A stretch of 64,000 nucleotides of DNA from Chamaecyparis obtusa (taxonomy: Eukaryota; Streptophyta; Pinopsida; Cupressales; Cupressaceae), in contig BSBK01001879.1 of the NCBI GenBank assembly GCA_027943335.1, positions 1,694,501-1,758,500 on the forward strand. Reading direction: 5' to 3'. Both the position numbers and the translations under genes were made by a program. Shown in pieces: positions 46,999-58,345 of the stretch (within the stretch, counting starts at the first letter, position 1; every line of letters begins with the position of its first letter). A model generated the notes under the pieces. That model was given only the letters and a program-made list of their open reading frames with translations, ran no database searches and had not been told where the DNA came from.

Positions 46999-48603
46999 CT
47001 AATCTGAATCATTACATGCATCTTCAACACTTAAGGGTTCAATCTGAGATAGTAAACATACCGCCTCATTGCTAGCTGAATTCTTTGCTTGTGATCTTGT
47101 TAAGACTTTTCCACTCTGATCTCCAATGATGTCATTCTTGGAATGATTTCTAGATGTAAACTTTGGAACTTTAGGTGATACTGTCTCATCTTCCTTTTGA
47201 GTTTCTTCTTCACTTGATTTAGGGTCATTGAACAATACATTGATACTATCAAACATCTCTTCAACAACTATCTCACTAGTGGAGGGTCTAGGTTCTTCTT
47301 CAATCATAAATGAGTAATCATGATATCTTTCTTGAACCATAAGCTTTTCATCAATCTTAACATGGGCACTTTCAATGATCTTCTTCAATCTTAAGTTAAA
47401 ACATCTATAAGCTTTACTTTTAGTAGAGTAACCAAGGAAAATACCTTCATCACTTCTTGCATCAAACTTGCCTACTACTTCATCCCTCTTGATGTAGCAC
47501 TTGCTTCCAAAGATTCTGAAATATTTCACTATGGGAACATTACCAAACCATAGCTCATAAGGTGTCTTGTCAGTGCCAGGCCTTAATTGTATTCTATTGA
47601 TTGTATAGACTATTGTATTGACCGCATCTCTCCAATAGGTATGTGCAACTTTTTGTTCAATCATGATGGTGTGCGATGTGTCAAGGATAATCCTGTTTCT
47701 TCTTTCTGCAATCTCATTCTGCCGAGGTGTTCTAGGTGCACTTAACTGTCTCTATATGCCATGTTCTTCACAGTACTCATAGAATCTGTCAGAGGTGAAT
47801 TCTCCTCCTCTATTCAACCTTAGCCATTTTATCTCAAGTCCAGATTCATTCTCAACCTTAGCTTTGAATATTTTGAACTTATCAAATGCTTCTGACTTAT
47901 CTTTCAAGAATGCAACCCACATCATTCTAGAATAATCATCTACAAACAAAATGAAATAACTTTGACTGTAGTATGATATTGTTTGAGTTGGTCCACATAG
48001 ATCTGTATGAATAAGATCTAGCTTGTTCTTTGCTAAATTATGCTTGCTCCTAAATGAATTTCTCACATGCTTTCCCATTACACATTCTCTGTATATAGTA
48101 TCAACTGGCTTTGCTATGCTAGGTAGGTCTCTTACTACCTTAACATTACTGATCTTTACTATGTTATCAAAATTGATATGACATAGTCTTTTGTGCCATA
48201 GCCAACTATCATCTACTTTAGCAATAAAAAAACTTGCTTTTGGATTAAGTTGAAAAACATTACCTTTAGTCTTTGAACTTGATGCAATTATTTCTCCTTC
48301 CTTGTTGTTAATGATACACTTGTTTCCATTGAACTCCAATCTGTAGCATTTGTCAAGCAACTGCCCAACACTCAGTAGGTTATGTTTCAAACCATCAACA
48401 TAAAGAACATCATTAGTGCTATTCTTTCCATCTAGGGTGATGGCTCCTCTACCAATGATAGGTTTAGGAGTGTTATCTCCAAATCTGACCATGCCTCCTT
48501 TATATATGTCCAAATGAACAAATCTATCTTTGTCACCTGTCATGTGATGTGAGCAACCACTGTCAATGATCCAATCTGTCCTGATGTCTGCTTGTGAAAT
48601 CAA
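46999..48603 (-). pseudogene. Protease and integrase of element H
   Basis: Protease: WIIDSGCSHHMTGD with an intact DSG. Integrase: HINFDN block, first Asp in HTDLCGP, Glu in EIAERRN. The second catalytic Asp is changed to Asn (LNRGGEF instead of SDRGGEF), and a stop lies after EEHGI (about 47750). It is inactive on both counts. Confidence 0.9.
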
Positions 48604-49593
48604 TGCTAACTCTTGTGAATTCTTTTCATCTTCAAGAGAAATGAATCCAATCTCCTCTTCTCTTGATTCTTCATCTGATACTCCATCTCCAGCATAGTAA
48701 CATTCCTTTGTATACTTAGGCTTGTAATTATTATTGAAATTTTTAACTCTTGTAGGACACTTAGATGCAAAGTGACCAATCTTATTGCATTAAAAACATT
48801 TGAATGGTAATTGACCTTCATATTTTCCTTTTCCTTTCTTTTCTCTTTTAGCAATCATAGCAATGAAATCATCTAGTGTTTTCTCTTCATCATCATCATC
48901 ATCATCAAAATTACCAGAGGTGTTTATAGATTTCTTACCATGGACTGAAGCTTTGAAGGCTGTTTCAATTTTAGGTTCTGTCTTCCACCTTGAAATCTCA
49001 AAAGCTAAAATTTTGCTGATCAAGGTTTCTCTTTTGAAATTTGATGTAAGCTGCATGGTCTCATCAAGTATGTTGATCTTGTTTTCATATTCAGCTATGA
49101 GAGTGGTCATCAACTTATCCATAATGTCTTCTTCTGAGATCTCTCCACCATTGTTCCTGATTCCTGCAACTGCTTCATTAATCCTTTGGTTGTAAGCTCT
49201 GATGTTCTCTTCAGGTAGCATCTATAATGCATTGTATCTTTTCTTTCAAGTTTTTCTGCATGCATCCTTTGCTTGTTTGTCTCCTTCAAATATGTCTTCT
49301 AGGTACTTCCATATTTTGTGGGTTGTATCTACTTTCTTTATTTCTGAAAACTCACTATCAGATAGAGCACTGATAAGGGCTTCCTTGGCTATTGCATTCT
49401 AATGAAACAATTCCTTTTTCTTTTTAGTAGCATCATCCTTTGCAAGGTCTTCTAAAGTAGGGATATTGACTTCTTTGATAGTTACATCAAAAACTTCAAA
49501 AGTAATGCATTACAAATGTGTCACTATCTTGTTCTTCCAGTCAAGATAATTCTCTCCATCAAACTTAGGACTTTCTTTTCTAAAGAATGCCAT
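48604..49593 (-). pseudogene. gag of element H
   Basis: It starts at 49593 with MAFFRKESPKFDGENYLDWKNK. Stops lie near 49540, 49400 and 49230. The zinc knuckle CF-CNKIGHFASKC has a TAA as its third residue, with the other ligands present. An Asp-run (about 48890-48905) precedes it. Confidence 0.85.
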
Positions 49594-49636
49594 CTGGTCA
49601 ACCTCAAGCTGTTAAAATTTCTCTCAGAGGCACTTG

Positions 49637-49648
49637 GCTCTGATACCA
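49637..49648 (-). other. Element H primer-binding site (initiator tRNA-Met)
   Basis: The minus strand reads TGGTATCAGAGC, 2 nt inside the LTR. Confidence 0.95.
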
Positions 49649-49650
49649 AT

Positions 49651-50948
49651 TGTTAGGAATAGTCCCAAGAGATAACTGGGGGGGGGGGGGTAAATCAATT
49701 ATCTACAAATTTTAATTATTTATCTAAATAAGTATAATTAAACACAAAACATAAACACAATGAAAGAAGACTTGAACACAACACCAATATTTTAGTTACG
49801 GGGAAACCTTAATAGTTAAAAACCCCAGTGGGAATTGACACCCACTAATAATCTAAACTAGTGTTTTATGATCCTTGTTAGAACATCCTTAACCCTGTTA
49901 GGAGTTTCTTACAATATATTTAGTACAATAGACCTGGTCAAGGGTCAGACCCTGTTAGGAGTCTTTTACAATTAACCTTGTTAGGGGTGAGGATGCACTG
50001 TCTGAGAGCACACTACTCAAAGGGGCGAAGGCTACAACTTTCTGAATAATAGATACACACTATATCTGGATCTTTGTGAACTGCGCTTTGACCTACTATC
50101 TGGATCAGTTCTAATGTCTATCATAAACACTTTACTTGGTCACATAGACCTTCTGCTGATGTCTCAACACTTCGCACACTCTGCTATGTTCTTCACAATC
50201 AATTATGAACCACACTTTAGCAATCACAAATGACTGTCGATAAATATCTTTCCTCTAAATGATATAATCAAGTCATCCTTTTAGAACCACCTTGAAATAA
50301 TATTAGAGAAACCATAGCATACTCCAATAATAATTCTATTAGCTCTACTAAGCACGCAACACAATCTGGGACTTGTCCAATAATAATAAGTGCACGCTAC
50401 ACACTGTCGGCTCTACCAAAGTAACTAAAACTTTATCCACAAGATGAATTACATAATACACTCTTAACCAAACATTAATAACTCTTCTCCAAGCACTAAT
50501 CCAAGGGTGCATACCAAAATGATAGGCGCAACTCCATAACCAATATAATCTCTGTCAGCTCTTTTGAATAAACATAGGAAACTGCTACTGCTGAATAGTG
50601 ACTACATAACTTTACTTCTACTGATCATCAGACTCTATGTCCATGAATGTAACATCACTACCATGTCTCAATCACATATCCAAAGGCACAAGGCTCCATG
50701 ATGATTGTACGAACAATCACCCATAGAACACTGCTTGTAACTCTGTCAATAACACTACTGACACAAGCTACTATATAACTGTCTGTACTAATAGTCAACC
50801 TCTACGTCCATGATATCATGCTAATAACATATCCATGCAACATATACTCAAATCTTACTACACAAGTCTTCAACACATGCTACTTACCATATGTTGTCAT
50901 CAATGACAAACATACAGTCAACATTGGCTTGCTAACAAATCTCTAATA
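49651..50948 (-). repeat. Element H 5' LTR
   Basis: The plus strand begins TGTTAGGAATAGTCCC and ends TCTCTAATA, where CA has decayed to TA. A run of 13 G (49678-49690) is the C run of the family, in the loop of an imperfect AGATAA/TTATCT inverted repeat. Internal CCTGTTAGGAG copies occur at about 49890-49960. Confidence 0.9.
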
Positions 50949-50954
50949 ATACCA

Positions 50955-51110
50955 TCATTCCTAGGGGCAACATAATCACCCTTCCCATTCACTCCATAAG
51001 CTTCTACACCCATGCCATCATTTCTAGGGGCAACACAGTCATTTTCCTCCTTCTCCCAGTAAGCTTCCACATCAGCACCACCCTTCTTGTGGGGAACACA
51101 AGCATCTTCA
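50955..51110. repeat. Imperfect tandem repeat, unit about 63 bp
   Basis: Three units start near CCATCATTCCTAGGGGCAACA, CCATCATTTCTAGGGGCAACA and CCACCCTTCTTGTGGGGAACA. It lies at the start of the gag region of D, and I cannot tell in which frame it was coding. Confidence 0.6.
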
Positions 51111-51289
51111 TCCACACCCCGACAAACATTTACCCAAGCACAAGCCCAAAAAACTACATTCACAATAGGCATGCCTTCCATGGGATTTCCAAATCCACCA
51201 TTCATGTCCCAAACTCCCATCACATCTACCTTTCCAGCATCCTCTGCATCATAATTCCCACCACACACTGGTTCTTTTTGGGGCCTTAC

Positions 51290-53620
51290 TCACAAAGTGA
51301 TGCAAGCTTTGGGAATACCAACCCACTCTCCCACATCCATGCCTACAAACCAACAAGTCACCTTCTCTGAAGTAGCGCAACAACAACCATCACAACCTCC
51401 GCCAACATCATCCTTTCCTTCATACACTAACTACTTATTTGTTCCACCCCCCGCGTCTCAAGTGGTTCCAACACCCCAATAACAAAGTTCTTCCCATCTC
51501 ACAAGCTACCTTTCCCAACCACCTCTTTCTTTCAGCTTCCCTACATCAGTTCCCCCTAAGTGATGTAGGAATGCACCCAACCTACATCAACCAAGCACAA
51601 CACCAAGTGCATCAAAGCCAAGCCTACCAATAAGTTGCACCATTCCACCAGCCTCCTCCACAACAACAGTACTTCCTAGCACAACAACAATAATATCCCA
51701 TCATCCCACAACAACAAGCATCATCCTACCCATCACAGCAACAACATCCCATCATCCCCTAGCAACAACAAGTAGTTTCATATCCCACACAATAGTATAC
51801 TCTCACACCTCAGCAACAATATCCTCCCAGCTATCTTCACCCCAATATCCATTCCAATCCGCCTATCTTGCTGGGCAATCTCCATATCCCACTCCACAAT
51901 ATCCACCTCAAAATCACCCTTATTCACCAGCACCATTAGACCCTTTCCAAATGGGAATACCCTCTCTAACGCCAATCAATGTGGAGTGGGAAGAAATGAA
52001 AAATCCTCTTAAGGAGCTCAAAGCTATCAGATAGAACAAGACCTTCAAGTTTGAAGAGGTGTGTCCCTATCCGTTTGATCGATCAATCATAGTTGTTCCT
52101 TTCCCTAAGCACTTCGAGACACCCAAATTTGATAAATATCAATGGAAAGGAGACCCTATAAACCACATCAAAGAGTTCTATATGACATCCCAAGAAGTGG
52201 CTTACAATGATAATTATCTTTTACACCTATTCCCCAAAAGATTGGGAGGAACTGCTATTGAGTGGTTTTACAAGATACCTTGTGGGACTATCACAAATTT
52301 TTTTGAGCTCTCTAAGAAGTTCATTGCCCAATATGCTGACAATGTTGAGAATGAGTTATCTTTACTAGACCTATGTAACTCAAAATAGAAAGGAGGAGAA
52401 AGCCTAGCTGACTATTTACAATGATGGAAAACCTCACAGCCAGGTTATCATACCAACTACTTGAAAAACATCTAACCAAGATCTTCATTGATAACCTACA
52501 TCCCAAACTATCCCACTTCATGAGGATGATTTGCATCTAAATGTATCAAGATATCAAAGGCAAGGGGATAGATATAGAAAGAGGTCTCTTAGATAAAGGC
52601 ACAATCCGACATCACAAAGACTATTCCCACAACAAATCTAGCAATGACAAACCTCGTTACTAGAATCGAAACAAAAATGTTGTCACTGATGGAGCCACAA
52701 ACACTAAGCATGTCCAAATCATTGTGGCTAGTCCTACACCTACTTTTGTATATCAGCAACATCAACCTTAGATCCATCAACAACCCATGTAGAACTATCA
52801 ACAACAGGTACATCAAGTAAATCAAGGCAATCCACCCTATCAGGCCAATGCCATAACAATAACCCCCAATTAGAATAGGCCTCGAGCCTAGACTTACCAG
52901 AAGAGAACCTTCACGCCTCTTAGTGAACCTCTGGATGTAATCTTTCATCACATGGCCAAGGCCAATCTAATCATGTACCCACCAATCCAACAATTTGATG
53001 ATGTAACTCCCAAGCCTAACTGGTACAATGATCATGAGTACTATGATTATCATCGTGTCAAAGGACATACTACCCTATGGTGCATGAAGCTAAAATAGTA
53101 TGGCCAAGATCTCATTGACTGAAAGGAGATCCAAGTGGACACACCAGCCCAAGCTTCACCTAATGCCAATTTCCAGATATATCTGAATGTGTTCCCACAA
53201 CAAAACATTGGGAAGAACCAAGCCAATGCTAATCCCCCACCTTAGAACCAAGGCAAAGGAAAACAAGGAGATCATGTTGATCACAAAGACTATACAACTG
53301 CCCATATCAACTATGACAAATTTTTTGTATGTATAAACCAAGTTGAACCCACAGTCAATGTCATCCATGTCAGAGGAGCTGATAGTTAGTGTGTAGTCAC
53401 CACATGAAGAGGCCAGATAACTATCACCGATGCCCGTCCAAGGCTAGCACACAATACACAATATAACCTTATATAACATCTTGGGAATACACCTACCCAA
53501 ATCTCCATTCTCAACCTTCTCTGCACTTCACCCCTCCATCAAGAAATCCTCAATCGAGCCCTCTGAGAAGGACATGTCCCCACAGACATAAACACAATCT
53601 ATTTTGAGAACCTTGTAGGA
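51290..53620 (+). pseudogene. gag of element D
   Basis: The N-terminal part is Gln/Pro-rich with QQQ runs (51370-51850). The capsid domain is recognisable at 52059-52388: CPYPFDRSIIVVPFPKHFETPKFDKYQWKGDP and LFPKRLGGTAIEWFYKIP. Further downstream DHEYYDYHRVKGHTTLWCMKLK (about 53028-53095) looks like the variant finger. Stops and shifts are frequent (for example 52036, 52387, 52424). Confidence 0.8.
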
Positions 53621-55283
53621 AATCTATCGGGATCTTGTGCTTTATCCTTCAAGCCATCTGATATACTAGCCATTACACCTGACTATAATCTCCCTCTCCG
53701 CATTTCCATCATGGTCAAAGATTTTTCTATTAAAAGGGTCATGAAAGATAATGGCTTAGCCCTCAACCTATGCACTTTGAAATTAATTCATTAGATAGGG
53801 TTCATAGAGGCTGACATATCGCATGAAGTCATCACCATCAAGGCATATGATAACTTAGAGCATACCTCTAAAGGTACCATTCTCTACTAGGCCCTATAAC
53901 TCAAGATACCATCTGCCATGTTGTTGATCTTGACCTACCGTTTAACATCCTCCTTGGCTGACCATGGATCCATTCCATCAAGGCTATACCATCTACTTAC
54001 CATTAGTGCATCAAATTTTTGCATCAAGGCACAAAGGTTACCATCCATGCTGATCCCCAACCCTTCTCATATTGTCGTGCGATGGAAGCATCATTCCCTC
54101 ATTCCACCATTGTCCTGGAACCAACATTGGCACTTCTATTGCCAGCTCTTCACGATCCCATAGCGATCTAGAGACCATCCTCACCTCCACTCTCTCTTCT
54201 ATCAAGATCAACAATCGAGGCTATGGTGAATACACCCTAAATGATGCATTTGTAGTAGGGGCCCTACCTCTCGATCCACATGCTCAAGGGTGCCTGAGTC
54301 ACCAAAGAAAGTCCATTGAAGTAAATCATAAAATCAAGCAAATGGGACCTATGAATTTTATTTCCCATGGAAACATAGACAGTCAAGATATGGACCTTAA
54401 CATCAATTGGTGGTTATAAAAAGATCCCCCACCACCTGACACTGAACTCCTTGGCTACTTCAAAGAGAAATATCCACAATCACACAAGTACACCACTGAA
54501 CAATGGAGATATCAAGGAGGTGGTCTAGGACCATAAGAAGGTGGAAGAAAAGACCCCATCACAACATCAAAGAATCCACAAAATCAAGGTGTTGGCTTTA
54601 ATACCCCTCACTTGCATATACAAGAGCCCAATACTACAACTGGGGGCACCAACATGACCAATGTTCCCTTCTTGAATAGCCAGGATGACCTCGTAGATAT
54701 CGAAGACATCCCTGAAGATGAAGAAAATCAGTCCTATGATGACATCTTCAATGATGATACCCTCCTAGGCACTTCTGTCCTCCATCAACTCACCATTAAT
54801 GTCATATAACTTTCCCTCATCCACCATGAACTCATAGACTGGGATCAACCAAGCATCACACACATCGATGAGTTCCAAAGCACATAAGCACTCCTAAGGT
54901 TCATGGGAGCATCATGCCAACAAGAAGATCAAGATCTAGAAGCAACTCATGTCTGTAAGCTTGACCCCAAAGGATATTTCAGGGAGGAGGCAAGATTTAG
55001 CCACAAAATTGAAAAAGAAAAAGAAAAGAACAAGTCCTTATGTGAAAACCCCTCTAGGGCACATTCTGATTCCAAAAAAGAGAAGATAAAGGGTGTATCT
55101 TCTAGTGAAAACCTTTCTAAGGCGCTAGAAGATGGAGACTTACCTCTTCCTCCTATCTAGGATTATAGACCAGAATAGTCACCTATCATCATTGAAGAAA
55201 CCAAGCTATTCAACTTGGGCATCGAAGAATTCCCAAGAATCACCTACATTGCAACATCTCTAACAAAAGGTGAAGAAATGGGC
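53621..55283 (+). pseudogene. Protease and linker of element D
   Basis: The protease is seen as KRVMKDNGLALNLC (DNG, the Gly-rich active site altered) and a frame-shifted NILLG-like stretch near 53945. The linker (54612-55283) is acidic (DIEDIPEDEENQSYDDIF) and ends with CENPS and SENLS, which overlay two hairpins. It runs into the solo LTR at TKGEEMG and resumes after it with FTTLLRES. Confidence 0.75.
55041..55126 (+). other. Pair of two-stem hairpins in the protease-RT linker (element D)
   Basis: Copy 1 (55041-55063): outer TGTG/CACA, bulge AAAA, inner CCC/GGG, loop CTCTA. Copy 2 (55104-55126): outer AGTG/CGCT, bulge AAAA, inner CCTT/AAGG, loop TCT. Both stems differ from those of B and C yet still pair. 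Confidence 0.82.
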
Positions 55284-56589
55284 TGTTGGAAATTTGCCAA
55301 CAAGCCAGTGTTGACTGTATGTTTGCCATTGATGAAAAAATATGGTAAGTAGCATGCATGGAAGCTTGATGGAGAGAGCCTTGAGTATATGTTTCCTAGA
55401 TATGTTATTAGCATGATATCATAGACGCAGAGGTTGATTCTGAGTGAAGATAGTAATACAATTGTTTGTATCAGTAGTGTTCCTAACAGGTCCCAGGAAG
55501 AGTTATGTATGTGATTTTTAGTATGGTTGTAATGGAGCCTTGCACATTTATATTTATGTTGTAGACATGTTAGTGAAGCTATGTTCATGGATGCAGAGTT
55601 AGTTGTGTAGTACAGGTTGAGTTATGATGTTTCCAGTTGCTAGTTACAGTTTCCTAAGTTTATTTGATCGATACGACATTGTTTTTATTGTTGTAGTAGT
55701 TGAACCTATCTTTTGGATATGTGTGTTTGGATTAGTGTTTGGAGAAGAGTTAAGAATATTTGGTTAAGAGCACATGATGTATTTCAGTATGGGAAGAAAG
55801 TATCAATTAACTTAGTGGAGCTGACAGTGTGAAGAGATGTGTCTACTCATATGGAGTTGCATGGTCCTAATTAGTGTTGCGTGCTTAGTATAGCCATTGG
55901 AGATGTTGCTAGAGAGTTATATTGTTTCTCTAATATGATTTCAAGGAAGTTCTAATAGGCCAACTTGATTATATCATTTGGAGAAAGATACTTATAGTCG
56001 GTCAAGTTGTGATCGCTAAGTATGGCAGACAATTGAAAGAAAAGAGCAAAGTAGAAGGTGAAAAGTATTGAGCCATCAGTAGAAGGTCTATGTGACAAAG
56101 AAGAGAGTGTATGCTATTCATTGGAACTTATCAAGACAATAGGTCTAACTTGCAGTTCACCAAGATCCAGATATAGTGTGTTTCTATTAAATAGAAGGTT
56201 GCAGCCTTCAACACTTTGAGAAGTGTGCTCCTGGACAGTGTGTCCTCACCCCTAACAAGGTTAATTGTAAAAGACTCCTAATAGGGTCCAACCTTTGACC
56301 AAGTCACTATAATTAATGCATTGTAAAGATCAAATCCTAACAGGGTTGTAAGATCTTCTAACAAGGATCAATATACTCTAGTGCAGTTCATAGTGGGTGC
56401 TAATTCCCACTGGGGTTTTTACCTATTTGGGTTTCCCCGTAACCAAAATTTTGGTGTTGTGTTAAGTGCTCTCATATTGTGTTTATGCTTAATGTTCTTC
56501 TGTACTTAATTGGATAAATAATTGAATCTTGTAGATAAGTGATTCACCCCCCCTCTTAGTTATCTCTTGGGACTATTCCTAACATGGGC
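55279..56589. repeat. Target-site duplications TGGGC around the solo LTR
   Basis: TGGGC occurs at 55279-55283 and again at 56585-56589, immediately flanking the LTR. Confidence 0.95.
55284..56584 (+). repeat. Solo copia LTR (H family) in element D
   Basis: It is 1301 bp, starting TGTTGGAAATTTG and ending GACTATTCCTAACA. It matches the 5' LTR of element H in reverse orientation. With no internal region and perfect duplications it is the product of recombination between the two LTRs of a former full element. A run of seven C lies at 56547-56553. Confidence 0.95.
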
Positions 56590-57330
56590 TTCACTACACT
56601 TCTCAGAGAATCAGTTATAAATTTTTCATGGTCATACGCACACATGCCTAGGCTTGATCTAGATCTAGTAGTACATAATCTTGCAGTGGATCCCAATGTC
56701 AAGCTAGTAAAGAAAAAGCTACACAAGATGCATCCAAAAGTAGCCTTATTGGTAAAAATAGAGTTGGAGAAGCTCCTCTAAGCAAAGATAATTAGAGCCA
56801 TTGATTACTCAGAGTGGATCTCCAACATGGTGCCTATCACTAAACCTTCAGGAGAGATCAGAATATGTACTGACTTTAGAGATCTCAATAAAGCATGTCT
56901 GAAAGATTATTTCCTGCTTCCCAACATAGACATGATCATATATCTTACAACAGGCCATGAGATGTTATCACTCATGGATGGCTTCTTAGGCTACAATCAA
57001 ATCTGAATAGCAGAAGAAGATCAACACAAAATAACATTCACCACACCATGGGTTACCTTCTACTACAACATGATGCCATTTGGGATAAAGAATGCAGGAG
57101 CCACTTATCAAAGAGAAATGACAACCATCTTCCATGATATGATCCACAAAATCCTGGAAGACTACGTGGATGACATTCTTGCAAAATCTAAAAGATAAGG
57201 TGAACACCTAAACATCCTTGAGAGTGTGTTTGATTGTCTGCATCATTATGGCTTGAAGCTGAATCCAAAGAAGTGTGTCTTTGGTGTAATATCTGGAAAT
57301 CTTCTAGGCTTTATAGTATCATGGTGTGGC
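56585..57330 (+). pseudogene. Reverse transcriptase of element D
   Basis: The motifs MPRLDLDLVVHNLAVDP, RICTDFRDLNKACLKDYFLLP, SLMDGFLGYNQI, MPFGIKNAGATYQREM and DYVDDILAKS (about 57155) are present. Stops lie at about 56779, 57004 and 57196. After GNLLGFIVS (57320) about 30 residues of the connection are missing, and the frame changes. Confidence 0.88.
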
Positions 57331-58345
57331 ATGGTGTGGAAAGCTTCAATCAGTGCATCAATTTATATCATAGCTGGCAGACAAGTGCCAACCATTCATG
57401 CATCTTCTTTGCAAGGACACAAGCTTCAAATGGGATCCTATCTGTCAGAGAAGCTTTGATAAGCTAAATGAATATATAGAAAACTCTCCCATCCTTGTAC
57501 TGCTAGTTTTAGGATTCCCTCTCATACTCTACATATCGATGACCACTACAGCACTAGGGCACTCTTAGCACAACATGATGATGACAACAAAGAAAGATCC
57601 ATTTATTATATCAGTCAGACTCTTGTCGGCTATGCAATCAATTATTCACCAATGGAGAAAGCATGCCTTGAAGTGGTCTTTTCCACTTAAAAGCTTAGAC
57701 ATTACATGCTTAGCCACATAATCAAACTCATCTCAAAGGTGGACCCACTCAAGTATCTCCTATCTAGGACAACTCTCATGGGCTGTATAGAAAAATGGGT
57801 CATGCTACTCAGTGAGTTTGACATCCAGTACATAAATTGGAAAGCAATCAAAGGGCAACTAATTGTCGATCAGCTAGCAAAAGCACCATTGGTAGATTCC
57901 TACCCACTAATCATGGAATTCCCCAATGAGCATCTATGTATGATTGAAGAACAACTCATATGGAAGCTATACTTTGATGGCTCCTATACATCACATGGAT
58001 CAGGGGCAGGAATCCTATTCATCACACCTCAAGGTGACTATATTCCAAAATCATTCAAATTAGGATTCTCATGTACTAACAACATTGCAGAATATGAGGC
58101 ACTCATCTCAGGCCTCAAAAGAGCTATCTAATGGAATATCACATAACTACAAGTGTTTGGAGACTCGCATCTAATTATCAAGTAAGTCCTAGATGAATAT
58201 CAAACAAAGGATGACAAGCTGCTACCCTACAAAGAATTGGTGGAAAAACTAAAAGAACATTTCCTAAATCTACAATTCACACAAATACCAAGGCTTTAGA
58301 ACAAAGTGGTCAATGCAATGGAAACCATTAGATCCTTATTGGAAA
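57331..58345 (+). pseudogene. RNase H and second RNase H of element D
   Basis: The first RNase H is out of frame near 57520-57690, then KLRHYMLSHIIKL is read. The second RNase H starts at WKLYFDGSYTSHGSGAGILF (about 57960) with CTNNIAEYEAL and FGDSHLII. Stops lie near 58130 and 58146. Confidence 0.85.

Larger units (their letters stand above)
45923..50948 (-). mobile_element. Element H: Ty1/copia retrotransposon, 3' part missing
   Basis: In minus order there is a 5' LTR (50948-49651), a tRNA-Met primer site, gag, protease, integrase and RT. The RNase H is cut at HCDNTS by the B LTR. The missing end and 3' LTR would lie beyond B's missing 5' end if B inserted into H. The LTR matches the solo LTR at 55284-56584. 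Confidence 0.92.

Noticed and set aside
50918..51268. 116-codon Cys/Gly-rich minus-strand frame
   Set aside because: It crosses the H LTR boundary at 50948, so it cannot be an old gene; it is produced by the tandem repeat.
57226..57467. Two overlapping 77-codon frames as a small gene
   Set aside because: They are the end of RT and a frame-shifted RNase H connection after a deletion.
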